The translations under genes were made by a program, and so were the position numbers. A DNA stretch of 64,000 nucleotides, from the NCBI RefSeq assembly GCF_040796495.1, contig NZ_JBFNQN010000015.1, forward strand, positions 1 through 64,000, read 5' to 3'. Under the pieces are notes generated by a model. That model saw only the letters and a program-made list of their open reading frames with translations, did not search any database and was not told the origin of the DNA. Source of the stretch: Kineococcus endophyticus (GTDB lineage Bacteria; Actinomycetota; Actinomycetes; Actinomycetales; Kineococcaceae). Shown piece after piece: positions 34,483 to 41,694 of this stretch; position 1 is the first letter of the stretch, and each line of letters starts with the position of its first letter.

Positions 34483-35674
34483 GGCGGGACTCCGTTCGGG
34501 GGGAGGTGGGGGTGCGGAAGAGGTGGCCGGCCCGGTGCTGGACGGCCCGCAGGCCGTCGAGGGGGCTGCGGCGGCGCGCGGCCGCGTGGTGCACGTCGCC
34601 CCGCACGGCGCGGGCGATCCAGTCGGCCAGCGCGGCCGGATCGGGGTCGGTGAGGTGGTCGAGCATCCCGCGCCGGGACATGGCCCGGGCCCGGACGAGC
34701 TGTTCGCGGCGCGGACGCGTGCGCGGCACGACGAGGGCCGGGGTGGAGGTGGCCAGCACCTCGGCGACGGTGTTGTAACCGCCCATGCAGACCACGGCGT
34801 CGGCGTCCGCCGCCCAGTCGGGGAAGGCGTCGGTGAAGGCGACGACGTCGAGGTCGGTGCGGGCGCGCTCGGCCCGGTCGAGGTCGGCGAGCAGGTCGGC
34901 CGCCGCGAACGGCCCGGGCAGCAGGACGAGCCGCGTCCGCGGCGGCAGCGGGGTGGCGAGCAGCGCCCGGGTCAGGTCGGCCCCGTCGACACCCCCACCC
35001 ACCGCGGCCAGGACGGTGCGCTCCCCCGCCCGGCCCACCGGCTCGACGCCGTGGCGGCGACCGTCGGCGAGGTAGCCGAGGAAGCGGGTGGAGCGGGCCA
35101 GGTGCGGGGGCAGCCCGAGGTCGGCCCGCACGTCGTGGACCGCGGGGTCCCCGTAGACCCACACCTCGTCGTACCAGCGGTCCAGGGCGGCCTCCCCGCC
35201 GTCGCGCTGCCACTCGCGCCGCGCGGTCGCCGGCCCGTCCAGGACGTCCCGCAACCCCAGCACGACGCGGGTGCCGCCCCGCGTCCGCAGGTCCTCCAGC
35301 GCCGGCTCGAGCTCGCCGTGGAAACCCCGCGGGACCTTGTCGACGACGAGCAGGTCCGGCTGCCACGCGGCCAGGGCCCCGGTGAGGACGGCCGAGCGCA
35401 GGCCGACGACGACCTCGAGGGGGACGTCGAGCGCCCCCGCCTCGTACCGACCGGAACCGTCCTTGGTGATGGTGGGCAGCACGAGCAGTTCCACCCCCTC
35501 GGGGCGCTCGAACCGTTGCGCGGCAGGAGAACCGGTGACGACGAGGACGTCGGGCCGCTCGTCGCCGGCCCGCAGGGCGGCCGCCAGCGCCAGGTTGCGC
35601 CGCAGGTGGCCCAGTCCGCACGTGTCGTGCCCGTAGAGGGCGACCCGCGGACGCGGTGGGGAGGACTTCGTCAC
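34472..35674 (-). CDS. GT28/MurG-like glycosyltransferase
   Basis: 400-residue GT-B protein of the GT28-like group. The N-terminus RVALYGHDTCGLGHLRRNLA has the HxxGxG-like loop, and the C-terminal CMGGYNTVAEVLATSTPALV followed by PRTRPRREQLVRA is the donor-site block shared with MurG and related transferases. It begins with GTG preceded by GAGGAG. It is the first gene of a six-gene operon (GT28, two GT4, exporter, two phosphotransferases). The promoter must lie in 35675-35821, shared with the divergent two-component operon. Confidence 0.85.
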   Translation of the reverse strand: MTKSSPPRPRVALYGHDTCGLGHLRRNLALAAALRAGDERPDVLVVTGSPAAQRFERPEGVELLVLPTITKDGSGRYEAGALDVPLEVVVGLRSAVLTGALAAWQPDLLVVDKVPRGFHGELEPALEDLRTRGGTRVVLGLRDVLDGPATARREWQRDGGEAALDRWYDEVWVYGDPAVHDVRADLGLPPHLARSTRFLGYLADGRRHGVEPVGRAGERTVLAAVGGGVDGADLTRALLATPLPPRTRLVLLPGPFAAADLLADLDRAERARTDLDVVAFTDAFPDWAADADAVVCMGGYNTVAEVLATSTPALVVPRTRPRREQLVRARAMSRRGMLDHLTDPDPAALADWIARAVRGDVHHAAARRRSPLDGLRAVQHRAGHLFRTPTSPRTESRRAS

Positions 35675-35771
35675 GGCAGGCTCCTCGGGGGTGGGCTGAC
35701 CGGCTGGTTGCCGACGGGTGACGACGCTAGGGACGGAGCGTGAGGGGGACGTGAGCCGACGATGAGGGGGT

Positions 35772-35815
35772 TCTCATCCACGCCTCATGACCGGGGCCGC
35801 CCCGGCGGCGACACT
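35772..35815 (+). promoter_or_regulatory. Promoter with 11-bp direct repeats, two-component operon
   Basis: CTCAT occurs at 35773-35777 and again at 35784-35788, exactly 11 bases apart, in a TCTCATCCACG/CCTCATGACCG setting. That is the spacing of OmpR-family regulator half-sites. A -10-like GACACT sits at 35810-35815, six bases before the GTG at 35822, so the transcript is probably leaderless. An inverted copy (ATGAG, 35762-35766) lies just upstream. Autoregulation by the response regulator encoded downstream is likely. Confidence 0.6.
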
Positions 35816-35821
35816 GGAGCG

Positions 35822-36202
35822 GTGCGAACTCCTGCGGTCGTGGGTCTCCTGGGGGCGGGTGCCGTCGGCGTCCTGGCCGTCGGCTTGTCGATGGCGTGGG
35901 CCGACGAACCGGCCGAGGACTACGGCGGTCCCGTCCTCGCCTCACCCGGCGCCCCCGCGCCCACCCCGTCCGGGCAGGTCTCCCCGACCGGAGCCGTCCC
36001 GGCCCCGACCTCCCCCGCCCTCACGCTCGCCCCGGTCTCCCCCGCGGCCCCCTCGAGCCCCACGCGGGTCGGCGGCGGCCTGGTGACCGTGCCCCCGCCC
36101 GGCGCCGTCCAGCTCGACGACGACGACGCCCCTGACGACGGGGACGACGACAGCGACGACGACGAGGCGGACGAGGCGGACGAGGCGGACGACGACGAGT
36201 GA
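35822..36202 (+). CDS. Small secreted acidic protein upstream of a sensor kinase
   Basis: A 126-residue protein. Residues ~5-26 are hydrophobic and end near AWADEPAED, which fits a signal peptide or anchor. A Pro/Ser/Thr/Ala-rich linker of ~65 residues follows, and the last ~28 residues are almost wholly Asp/Glu with Ala. It has no recognised family. The gene is leaderless at GTG 35822 and its stop overlaps the sensor kinase start (GTGA), so the proteins are made together. The acidic tail could bind divalent metal or cationic molecules outside the cell and feed the sensor; this is inference. Confidence 0.7.
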   Translation: MRTPAVVGLLGAGAVGVLAVGLSMAWADEPAEDYGGPVLASPGAPAPTPSGQVSPTGAVPAPTSPALTLAPVSPAAPSSPTRVGGGLVTVPPPGAVQLDDDDAPDDGDDDSDDDEADEADEADDDE

Positions 36203-37701
36203 GGCCCCGTCCACCCCGCCGCCCGCTCCTGCGCACCGTCCGCGCCAAGGTCCTGGCCGCCGTGCTGGCGGCCGCCGGGTTCGGCCTCGTGCTCACCGGC
36301 GCCGTGTCCGTCCTGGTCCAGCGCGGCACCACCGACCAGCGCGTCGACGCCTCGATCGGCCAGGAGGTCCAGGAGCTGCGCGTGTTCGCCGCCACCGGCG
36401 TCGACCCGCGCACGGGCCGGCCCTTCGCCTCCGTCGTCGACCTGCTGCGGGCGAAGATCGAGAGCGACGTCTCGGACGAGTACGAGACGGCGCTCGGCAT
36501 CGTGCGCGGGGGACCCACCTACGCCTCCGCGGTGCGCCCCTTCGACCTCAACACCCCTGCGGTGCGGGCGTTCGCGCTGGGGCTGACGCCCGACGCCCCA
36601 GCCACCACGACGTTCGTGACGACCGCCGAGGGACGCATGCAGGTGACGGCGGTGCCGGTGGCCCTGACGCCGGCCGACCCGGCCCAGCCGTCGGAGGGCG
36701 TCTACGTCGTCGGCCACGACCTGTCGCCGGAGTACCGGCTCGTCGACGAGAACACCCGCAACTTCGCGGTCACGGCCGTCGGCGCGCTGCTGCTCGTCGC
36801 GGCCGTCGGGTACCTCGTGATCGTGCGCCTGCTGCGCCCGCTGGACCACCTGCACGCGGCCGCCGTCGGGGTGGGCGCCGACGACCTCTCCCACCGCGTG
36901 CCCGTGCACGGTGACGACGACGTGGCCGACCTGGCCCGCGGCTTCAACGGGATGCTGGAGCGGCTGGAGTCCTCCTTCGAGAGCCAGCGGCAGTTCCTGG
37001 ACGACGCCGGGCACGAGCTGCGGACGCCGCTGACGATCGTGCAGGGGCACCTGGAGCTGCTGGACGTCGCCGACGAGCGGGACGTCGCCGAGACGCGCGC
37101 GCTGGTGCTCGACGAGCTGGCCCGCATGACGCGCCTGGTCGACGACCTGACGCTGCTGGCCAAGGCCCGCCAGCCCGACTTCGTGCGGCTGGCGCCCGTG
37201 GAGGTCGGTCAGCTCGTCGACGAGGTGTTCGACAAGGTCGTGCCGCTCGGCGAGCGGGACTGGCGCGTCGACGAACGCACCGAGGTGACCGTGGCGGCCG
37301 ACGCCCAGCGGCTCACGCAGGCCGTCGTCCAGCTCGTGTCCAACGCCGTGAAGTTCACCCGGCCCGGCGACCTCGTCGCCCTGGGCAGCGCCGTGCACGA
37401 CGGGGAGCTGCGCCTGTGGGTGCGCGACGACGGCCCCGGCGTCCACCCCGACGACCTCGAACGGATCTTCGAGCGCTTCGGCCGCGCCGCGACGGGACGG
37501 GGTGTCGAGGGGTCCGGCCTGGGCCTGTCGATCGTCACCGCCATCGCGGAGGCGCACGCAGGTCGCGTGGACGTGCGCAGCGCCCCCGGCCAGGGCGCCG
37601 TCTTCACCCTCGTCCTGCCGCTGGCCGCCCCGGCGGAGACCGCCGCCACGGGCGCGACCCCCGCCGGGCTCCGTCCACCCGCCCCCCAGGAGGTCCCGTG
37701 A
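36199..37701 (+). CDS. Sensor histidine kinase
   Basis: Membrane sensor kinase of 500 residues. Transmembrane helices lie near residues 15-40 and 188-212 around an extracytoplasmic domain of ~145 residues of no recognised type. HAMP follows (LRPLDHLHAAAVGVGADDLS), then the HisKA motif DDAGHELRTPLT with His272, and HATPase_c with N-box QLVSNAVKFT, G1 VRDDGPGVHP, F-box FERFGRA and G2 GSGLGLSIV. Overlaps the secreted acidic protein gene upstream and the response regulator downstream by four bases. A PhoQ/BaeS-like envelope-stress role is plausible. Confidence 0.92.
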   Translation: MRPRPPRRPLLRTVRAKVLAAVLAAAGFGLVLTGAVSVLVQRGTTDQRVDASIGQEVQELRVFAATGVDPRTGRPFASVVDLLRAKIESDVSDEYETALGIVRGGPTYASAVRPFDLNTPAVRAFALGLTPDAPATTTFVTTAEGRMQVTAVPVALTPADPAQPSEGVYVVGHDLSPEYRLVDENTRNFAVTAVGALLLVAAVGYLVIVRLLRPLDHLHAAAVGVGADDLSHRVPVHGDDDVADLARGFNGMLERLESSFESQRQFLDDAGHELRTPLTIVQGHLELLDVADERDVAETRALVLDELARMTRLVDDLTLLAKARQPDFVRLAPVEVGQLVDEVFDKVVPLGERDWRVDERTEVTVAADAQRLTQAVVQLVSNAVKFTRPGDLVALGSAVHDGELRLWVRDDGPGVHPDDLERIFERFGRAATGRGVEGSGLGLSIVTAIAEAHAGRVDVRSAPGQGAVFTLVLPLAAPAETAATGATPAGLRPPAPQEVP

Positions 37702-38360
37702 CGAGCATCCTCATCGCCGAGGACGAGACCCGCATCGCGGCCTTCGTCGAGAAGGGACTGCGCGCCGGCGGCTACGCGACGACCATCGCGACGGACGGGC
37801 GCACCGCCCTGGACCTGGCGAGCACGGGCCTGTTCGACCTGCTCGTGCTCGACATCGGCCTGCCCGGGATGGACGGCTTCGAGGTGCTGCGGCGGCTGCG
37901 GGCCGACAAGCACGGCCTGCCGGTCGTCATCCTCACCGCACGCGACGCCGTCGACGACACCGTCGCGGGCCTGGACGGAGGCGCCGACGACTACGTCACC
38001 AAGCCGTTCCGCTTCGAGGAGCTGCTGGCCCGCATCCGGCTGCGGCTGCGCGACGACCGGTCGGCGGAGGTGACCGTCCTGAGCGCCGGGGAGCTGCAGC
38101 TGGACCTGCTGACGCGCACGGCCGCCGTCGGGGGGCGGTCGGTGGCGCTGTCGAGCCGGGAGTTCTCCCTCGCCGAGGCCTTCCTGCGCCACCCCGGCCA
38201 GGTCCTGTCCCGCGAGCAGCTCCTCAGCTCCGTCTGGGGCTACGACTTCGACCCCGGGTCCAACGTGGTCGACGTCTACGTGCGCTACCTGCGCAAGAAG
38301 CTGGGCGCCGACCGCTTCGAGACGGTGCGCGGCATGGGGTACCGGCTCCTGGAGCGGTGA
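37698..38360 (+). CDS. OmpR-family response regulator
   Basis: 220-residue DNA-binding response regulator, partner of the preceding kinase. The receiver domain has acidic Glu8-Asp9, the phosphoacceptor Asp52 (LLVLDIGLPG), Thr in VVILTARDA and Lys in YVTKPFRFEE. The winged-helix output domain carries LSSREFSLAEAFLRHPGQVL, REQLLSSVWGYDF and VDVYVRYLRKKLG. The start GTG has AGGAGG upstream and overlaps the kinase stop. The 11-bp direct repeats upstream of this operon are its likely target. Confidence 0.95.
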   Translation: MTSILIAEDETRIAAFVEKGLRAGGYATTIATDGRTALDLASTGLFDLLVLDIGLPGMDGFEVLRRLRADKHGLPVVILTARDAVDDTVAGLDGGADDYVTKPFRFEELLARIRLRLRDDRSAEVTVLSAGELQLDLLTRTAAVGGRSVALSSREFSLAEAFLRHPGQVLSREQLLSSVWGYDFDPGSNVVDVYVRYLRKKLGADRFETVRGMGYRLLER

Positions 38361-38408
38361 GCGGGCGCCGACGGGAAGCTTCGGGCGCCGGGTCTGGTTG
38401 TGCTGTCC

Positions 38409-38858
38409 ATGAGCACTCAGGCACTGACCCTGGAGACGCACGACGAGACCGTGAAGGACGGGATCGTCCTCATCGACTTCTGGGCCGACTGGTGCGGGCC
38501 GTGCAAGCAGTTCGCTCCCGTCTTCGAGCAGGCCTCCGAGCAGCACGACGACATCACCTTCACCAAGGTGGACACCGAGGAGCAGCAGCAGCTCGCCGCC
38601 CGCTACGGCATCACCTCGATCCCGACGCTGGTCGCCTACCGCGACGGCATCCCGGTCTTCGGCCAGCCGGGCGCCCTGCCCGGGCCCGCCCTGGAGGACC
38701 TCATCCAGCAGGTGAAGTCGCTGGACATGGACCAGGTGAAGCAGCAGTACGCCCAGGCCCTCGAGGCCCAGCAGCAGCAGGCCCAGGAGCAGGCGCAGCA
38801 GCAGGCCGCGCCGCAGCGCCAGGGTGTGCGCGCCGGGACGGACCCCGCCGCCTTCTGA
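38409..38858 (+). CDS. Thioredoxin with glutamine-rich C-terminal extension
   Basis: Cytosolic thioredoxin of 149 residues. The thioredoxin fold occupies residues ~5-108, with active site WCGPC (Cys29, Cys32), FWADWCGPCKQ context and cis-Pro in SIPTLVAYRDG. An unusual tail of about 40 residues follows (MDQVKQQYAQALEAQQQQAQ and beyond), nearly all Gln and Ala, ending in TDPAAF. Typical thioredoxins are ~105 residues. The tail looks like a helical or coiled-coil extension. The ATG at 38409 is favoured over one three codons upstream. A strong terminator follows. Confidence 0.9.
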   Translation: MSTQALTLETHDETVKDGIVLIDFWADWCGPCKQFAPVFEQASEQHDDITFTKVDTEEQQQLAARYGITSIPTLVAYRDGIPVFGQPGALPGPALEDLIQQVKSLDMDQVKQQYAQALEAQQQQAQEQAQQQAAPQRQGVRAGTDPAAF

Positions 38859-38879
38859 CGATCCACCGCGATCCACCGT

Positions 38880-38912
38880 GAGAGCCCCCGTCCGCACCGG
38901 ACGGGGGCTCTC
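38880..38912 (+). terminator. Terminator hairpin after the thioredoxin gene
   Basis: A perfect 15-base stem (38880-38894 with 38898-38912) around a CAC loop, 22 bases past the thioredoxin stop. The lack of a T-tract is normal in this genome. Confidence 0.88.
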
Positions 38913-38935
38913 GCGCGTTCGGGCAGGATCGCGCC

Positions 38936-39057
38936 GTGGACCGAGGACACCTGCACCACCTCGAGCTGTGGCGCGACGACGCCACGGCGCCCGACGGCCC
39001 GTGACCCTGGCTGCTCACCCGCCTCGCCTGGGCCCGCCCCGACGACTGGCACGTTCG
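38936..39057 (+). pseudogene. Remnant of a glyoxalase/VOC-family gene
   Basis: From GTG 38936 the frame reads VDRGHLHHLELWRDDATAPD-GP, then a TGA, then PWLLTRLAWARPDDWH before the match fades. This is the start of a VOC-family protein (LHHLELW...WPWLLTRLGW type) with the tryptophan codon apparently replaced by TGA. Only ~40 codons remain, and no downstream VOC half is seen, so it is a degraded gene and not a selenoprotein. Start and end are approximate. Confidence 0.55.
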
Positions 39058-39058
39058 G

Positions 39059-39109
39059 GCACGAGGTCACCCCGCGCCCGGTCATCGAGCACGAGGTCAC
39101 CCCGTGCCC
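39059..39109. repeat. Pair of 21-bp direct repeats, 30 bp apart
   Basis: GCACGAGGTCACCCCG begins at 39059 and again at 39089, each followed by [C/T]GCCC, so the copies match over 21 bases with one difference. They lie at the end of the glyoxalase remnant and before the RibD-like gene. They may mark an old recombination or duplication point. Confidence 0.75.
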
Positions 39110-39127
39110 AGCACCACACCGCACGCC

Positions 39128-39742
39128 TCAGGACGCGCGGCGGTAGCGCACGTGCGTCGACCGCGGCGACGTCACGACCTCCACGGGCGTGAAACCGAAC
39201 GTCTCCACCCCGTCGAACAACCGCTCGCCCCCGCCCAGCAGCACCGGTGCGACGTCGAGCGTCAGCTCGTCGACGACCCCGGCCCGCAGCGCCTGCCGCG
39301 CCGTGGACGCACCACCGGCGATGTCCACCCCGCGCCCGTCCGCCGCCTCCACGGCCGCGGCGTACGCGGCGTCGAACCCGTCGGTGACGAAGTGGAACGT
39401 CGTCCCGCCCGCCTTCTCGACCGGGTCGCGCGGGTGGTGCGTCAGCACGAACACCGGCGCGTGGTACGGCGGTTCCTCACCCCACCAGCCGGTCCAGTCC
39501 ACCCCGTCGACGGGTGCCCACTCCCCGCGCACCGGCCCGAACATGTTGCGGCCCATGACGTACGCACCGCGGGGTCGCATGAGCCAGCCGACGGCCGTGC
39601 GGTCGGCGTCGTGGTCGGGTTCGCCGAGGTGCCAGCGGTGCAGCTCCACACCGCCGCGGCCCAGCGGGTCCGCCAGGCTCTGGTCCGGACCGGCGACGTA
39701 GCCGTCGAGGGAGAGGGACAGGTGGCAGGTGGTGTCCGTCAT
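39128..39742 (-). CDS. Dihydrofolate reductase/RibD C-terminal-like family protein
   Basis: 204-residue protein of the RibD_C/DHFR-like superfamily, NADPH-dependent reductases of unknown substrate in stand-alone form. Features: HLSLSLDGYVAGPDQSLADP at the N-terminus, AYVMGRNMFGPV, VFVLTHHPRDPVEKAGGTTF, the cofactor loop VDIAGGASTARQAL, and VDELTLDVAPVLLGGGERLF near the end. The ATG is at 39742. It is divergent from the damaged glyoxalase-type frame with only a short gap, so its promoter lies inside or next to that remnant. Confidence 0.88.
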   Translation of the reverse strand: MTDTTCHLSLSLDGYVAGPDQSLADPLGRGGVELHRWHLGEPDHDADRTAVGWLMRPRGAYVMGRNMFGPVRGEWAPVDGVDWTGWWGEEPPYHAPVFVLTHHPRDPVEKAGGTTFHFVTDGFDAAYAAAVEAADGRGVDIAGGASTARQALRAGVVDELTLDVAPVLLGGGERLFDGVETFGFTPVEVVTSPRSTHVRYRRAS

Positions 39743-39790
39743 CGCGCCAGCCTCGACCCCGCCCGGGCCCGGTGCCAACCTGTCGACGGC

Positions 39791-40174
39791 CCGACGTGGC
39801 CTGCCGCCCGTGCCCTGCGCCGCGACCTCGCCGCGCTCGGGCTGGACGTGAGCCACTCGGCGGCGCTGGAGTTCCACACCGCCGTGCTGGGGTTCAAGTG
39901 CTCGTGGGAGCACCGCCCCCGACCCGACCTGCCGCTGCACGCCCGGGTCCGCCGCGACGACGCGGAGCTCGACCTGTCCGAGCACCACGGCGACGGCACC
40001 CCGGGGACGGTCGTGCGGGTGCCCGTCCGGGACGTCCGCGCCCTGCGTCGCGAACTCTCACCGCGGTTGGCCCCCCGGCAGTTCCCGGGGGTCGAGGACG
40101 ACGCGCCGGGTGGCCCGACGATGACCGTCCTCGACCCCTCCGGGAACTCCCTGCGGTTCTGCCGGCAGGGCTGA
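39791..40174 (+). pseudogene. Glyoxalase-superfamily gene with apparent internal deletion
   Basis: The frame reads WPAARALRRDLAALGLDVSH-SAALE and is joined directly to FHTAVLGFKCSWEHRP, followed by SEHHGDGTPGTVVRV, VRDVRALRRELS and LDPSGNSLRF. In related intact proteins a short N-terminal helical domain ending in SHSxALE is followed by ~40 more residues before the VOC domain's LGFxxxWEHR. That link is missing. No good start precedes 39848 (GTG), which would give only the truncated VOC part (108 residues). It may be a pseudogene or a shortened functional protein. Confidence 0.55.
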
Positions 40175-40179
40175 ACCCC

Positions 40180-41694
40180 TCAGGCGTCGGTGGTGCTGCG
40201 CCCCACCACGAGCGACTCCCCGCGGAAGAACCCGGGACGTCGCGCGTACTGCACGGCCATGACGAGGAGGCCCAGGCCCAGCACCCCGATGCCGAGGATG
40301 AACACGAGCCCGACGCCGCCGATCTCCGAACCCGACCCGTAGGAGGGGTCCATCGAGTCGACCGCGGTCTGCACGAAGAACACCAGCAGCAGCAGGCCGC
40401 CGACGAGGGGGGCCAGGCAGGTGGTGAGGAACGCCTTGGCGTTCCCGCCCCAGCTGCCGCGGAAGTACCAGACGCAGGCGAGGGCCGTGACGCCGTAGTA
40501 GAAGCAGACCATCATGCCGAGGGCGGTGATGGTGTCCGACAGGACGTTCACCGAGACCACGCGCATGACCGCGTAGAACACCGACGCCACGACGGCGGCG
40601 ACGACGGTGGCGTACCCGGGCGACTGGAACCGCCGGCTCACCTGCGCGTACCGCGGCGGCAGGGCGCCGTAGTGCCCCATGGCCAGCATCGTGCGCGCCG
40701 GGCCGATGAACGTCGACTGCAGCGAGGCCGCCGAGGAGGCGAGGACGCACAGGGACATGAGGATCGCGAAGGGCCCCATGACCGGGCCGGCGAGCGCGGC
40801 GAAGATGTTCTCCTGGATGTCGGCGTTGCCCATCCCGAACTCGTCCGCACCGGTGCCGGAGAACGACAGGACCGCGAGGGCGATGGTCAGGTAGAGGACG
40901 ACGATGACGGCGATCGTGGACAGCGCGGCGCGGCCGGGCGTGGTGCGCGACCCCTGCGTCTCCTCGTTCATCGTCAGGACGACGTCCCAGCCCCAGTAGA
41001 TGAACACCGAGAGCGAGATGCCGGCGGCGAAGGCGGAGAACGACTCCACGCCGAGCGGGTTGAACCAGCCGGGGTCGATGCTCAGGCCCGCCGGGGCGCT
41101 GCCGTCGGCGACCTTGCTGAACGCCGCGACCGCGAACCAGCCGAGGACCAGGAGCTGGAACCCGACGAGCACGTACTGCACCGTCTTGGTCGCCTCCAGG
41201 CCCCGGTAGGACACCCAGCAGGCCAGCGCCATGAACACCAGGCAGGTCACGACGTTGACGGGAACGTTCGCGGCGAGGTCGGCGATGCCCTCGTTCCCGG
41301 TGAGCTGGGCGAGCATGAGGTAGAAGAAGTCGACGGCGATGCCCGCGAGGTTCGACAGGACGAGGATCGTGGCGGCGAGCAGCCCCCACCCGCCCATCCA
41401 CCCGATCCAGGGGCCGAACGCGCGGGAGCTCCAGGTGAACGTCGTCCCCGCGTCGGGCATGGCGTTGTTCAGGGCCCGGTACCCGAGGGCGACGAGCAGC
41501 ATGGGGACGAAACCCACGATGAAGATCGCGGGCAGGTGGTCGCCGACGGCCGAGGCCGTCGGGCCGAGGGCCCCGGTCAGGGTGTACGCCGGGGCGATCG
41601 TCGAGACGCCGATGACGACGGCGCCGAGCAGGCCGACCTGCCCGCCGCTGAGGCCCTTGGCCTCCTGGGTGGAGCCCTCGGGCGTCGCGCTCAC
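40180..41694 (-). CDS. APC-family amino acid/amine permease
   Basis: Permease of the amino acid-polyamine-organocation family, 504 residues, ~12-14 hydrophobic helices. The family N-terminus QVGLLGAVVIGVSTIAPAYT and the helix I unwinding GVSTIAPAY are clear, as are MPDAGTTFTWSSRAFGPWIG and WGWDVVLTMNEETQGSRTTP. The last hydrophobic stretch is GLVFILGIGVLGLGLLVMAV. The GTG overlaps the Usp stop. It is last in a monoamine oxidase-Usp-permease operon, so uptake of an amine or amino acid for oxidation is likely. Confidence 0.92.
   Translation of the reverse strand: MSATPEGSTQEAKGLSGGQVGLLGAVVIGVSTIAPAYTLTGALGPTASAVGDHLPAIFIVGFVPMLLVALGYRALNNAMPDAGTTFTWSSRAFGPWIGWMGGWGLLAATILVLSNLAGIAVDFFYLMLAQLTGNEGIADLAANVPVNVVTCLVFMALACWVSYRGLEATKTVQYVLVGFQLLVLGWFAVAAFSKVADGSAPAGLSIDPGWFNPLGVESFSAFAAGISLSVFIYWGWDVVLTMNEETQGSRTTPGRAALSTIAVIVVLYLTIALAVLSFSGTGADEFGMGNADIQENIFAALAGPVMGPFAILMSLCVLASSAASLQSTFIGPARTMLAMGHYGALPPRYAQVSRRFQSPGYATVVAAVVASVFYAVMRVVSVNVLSDTITALGMMVCFYYGVTALACVWYFRGSWGGNAKAFLTTCLAPLVGGLLLLVFFVQTAVDSMDPSYGSGSEIGGVGLVFILGIGVLGLGLLVMAVQYARRPGFFRGESLVVGRSTTDA

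Noticed and set aside
38998-39004. In-frame TGA in the glyoxalase remnant read as selenocysteine.
   Set aside because: No SECIS-like hairpin is apparent, VOC proteins do not use selenocysteine here, and the rest of the frame is also decayed.
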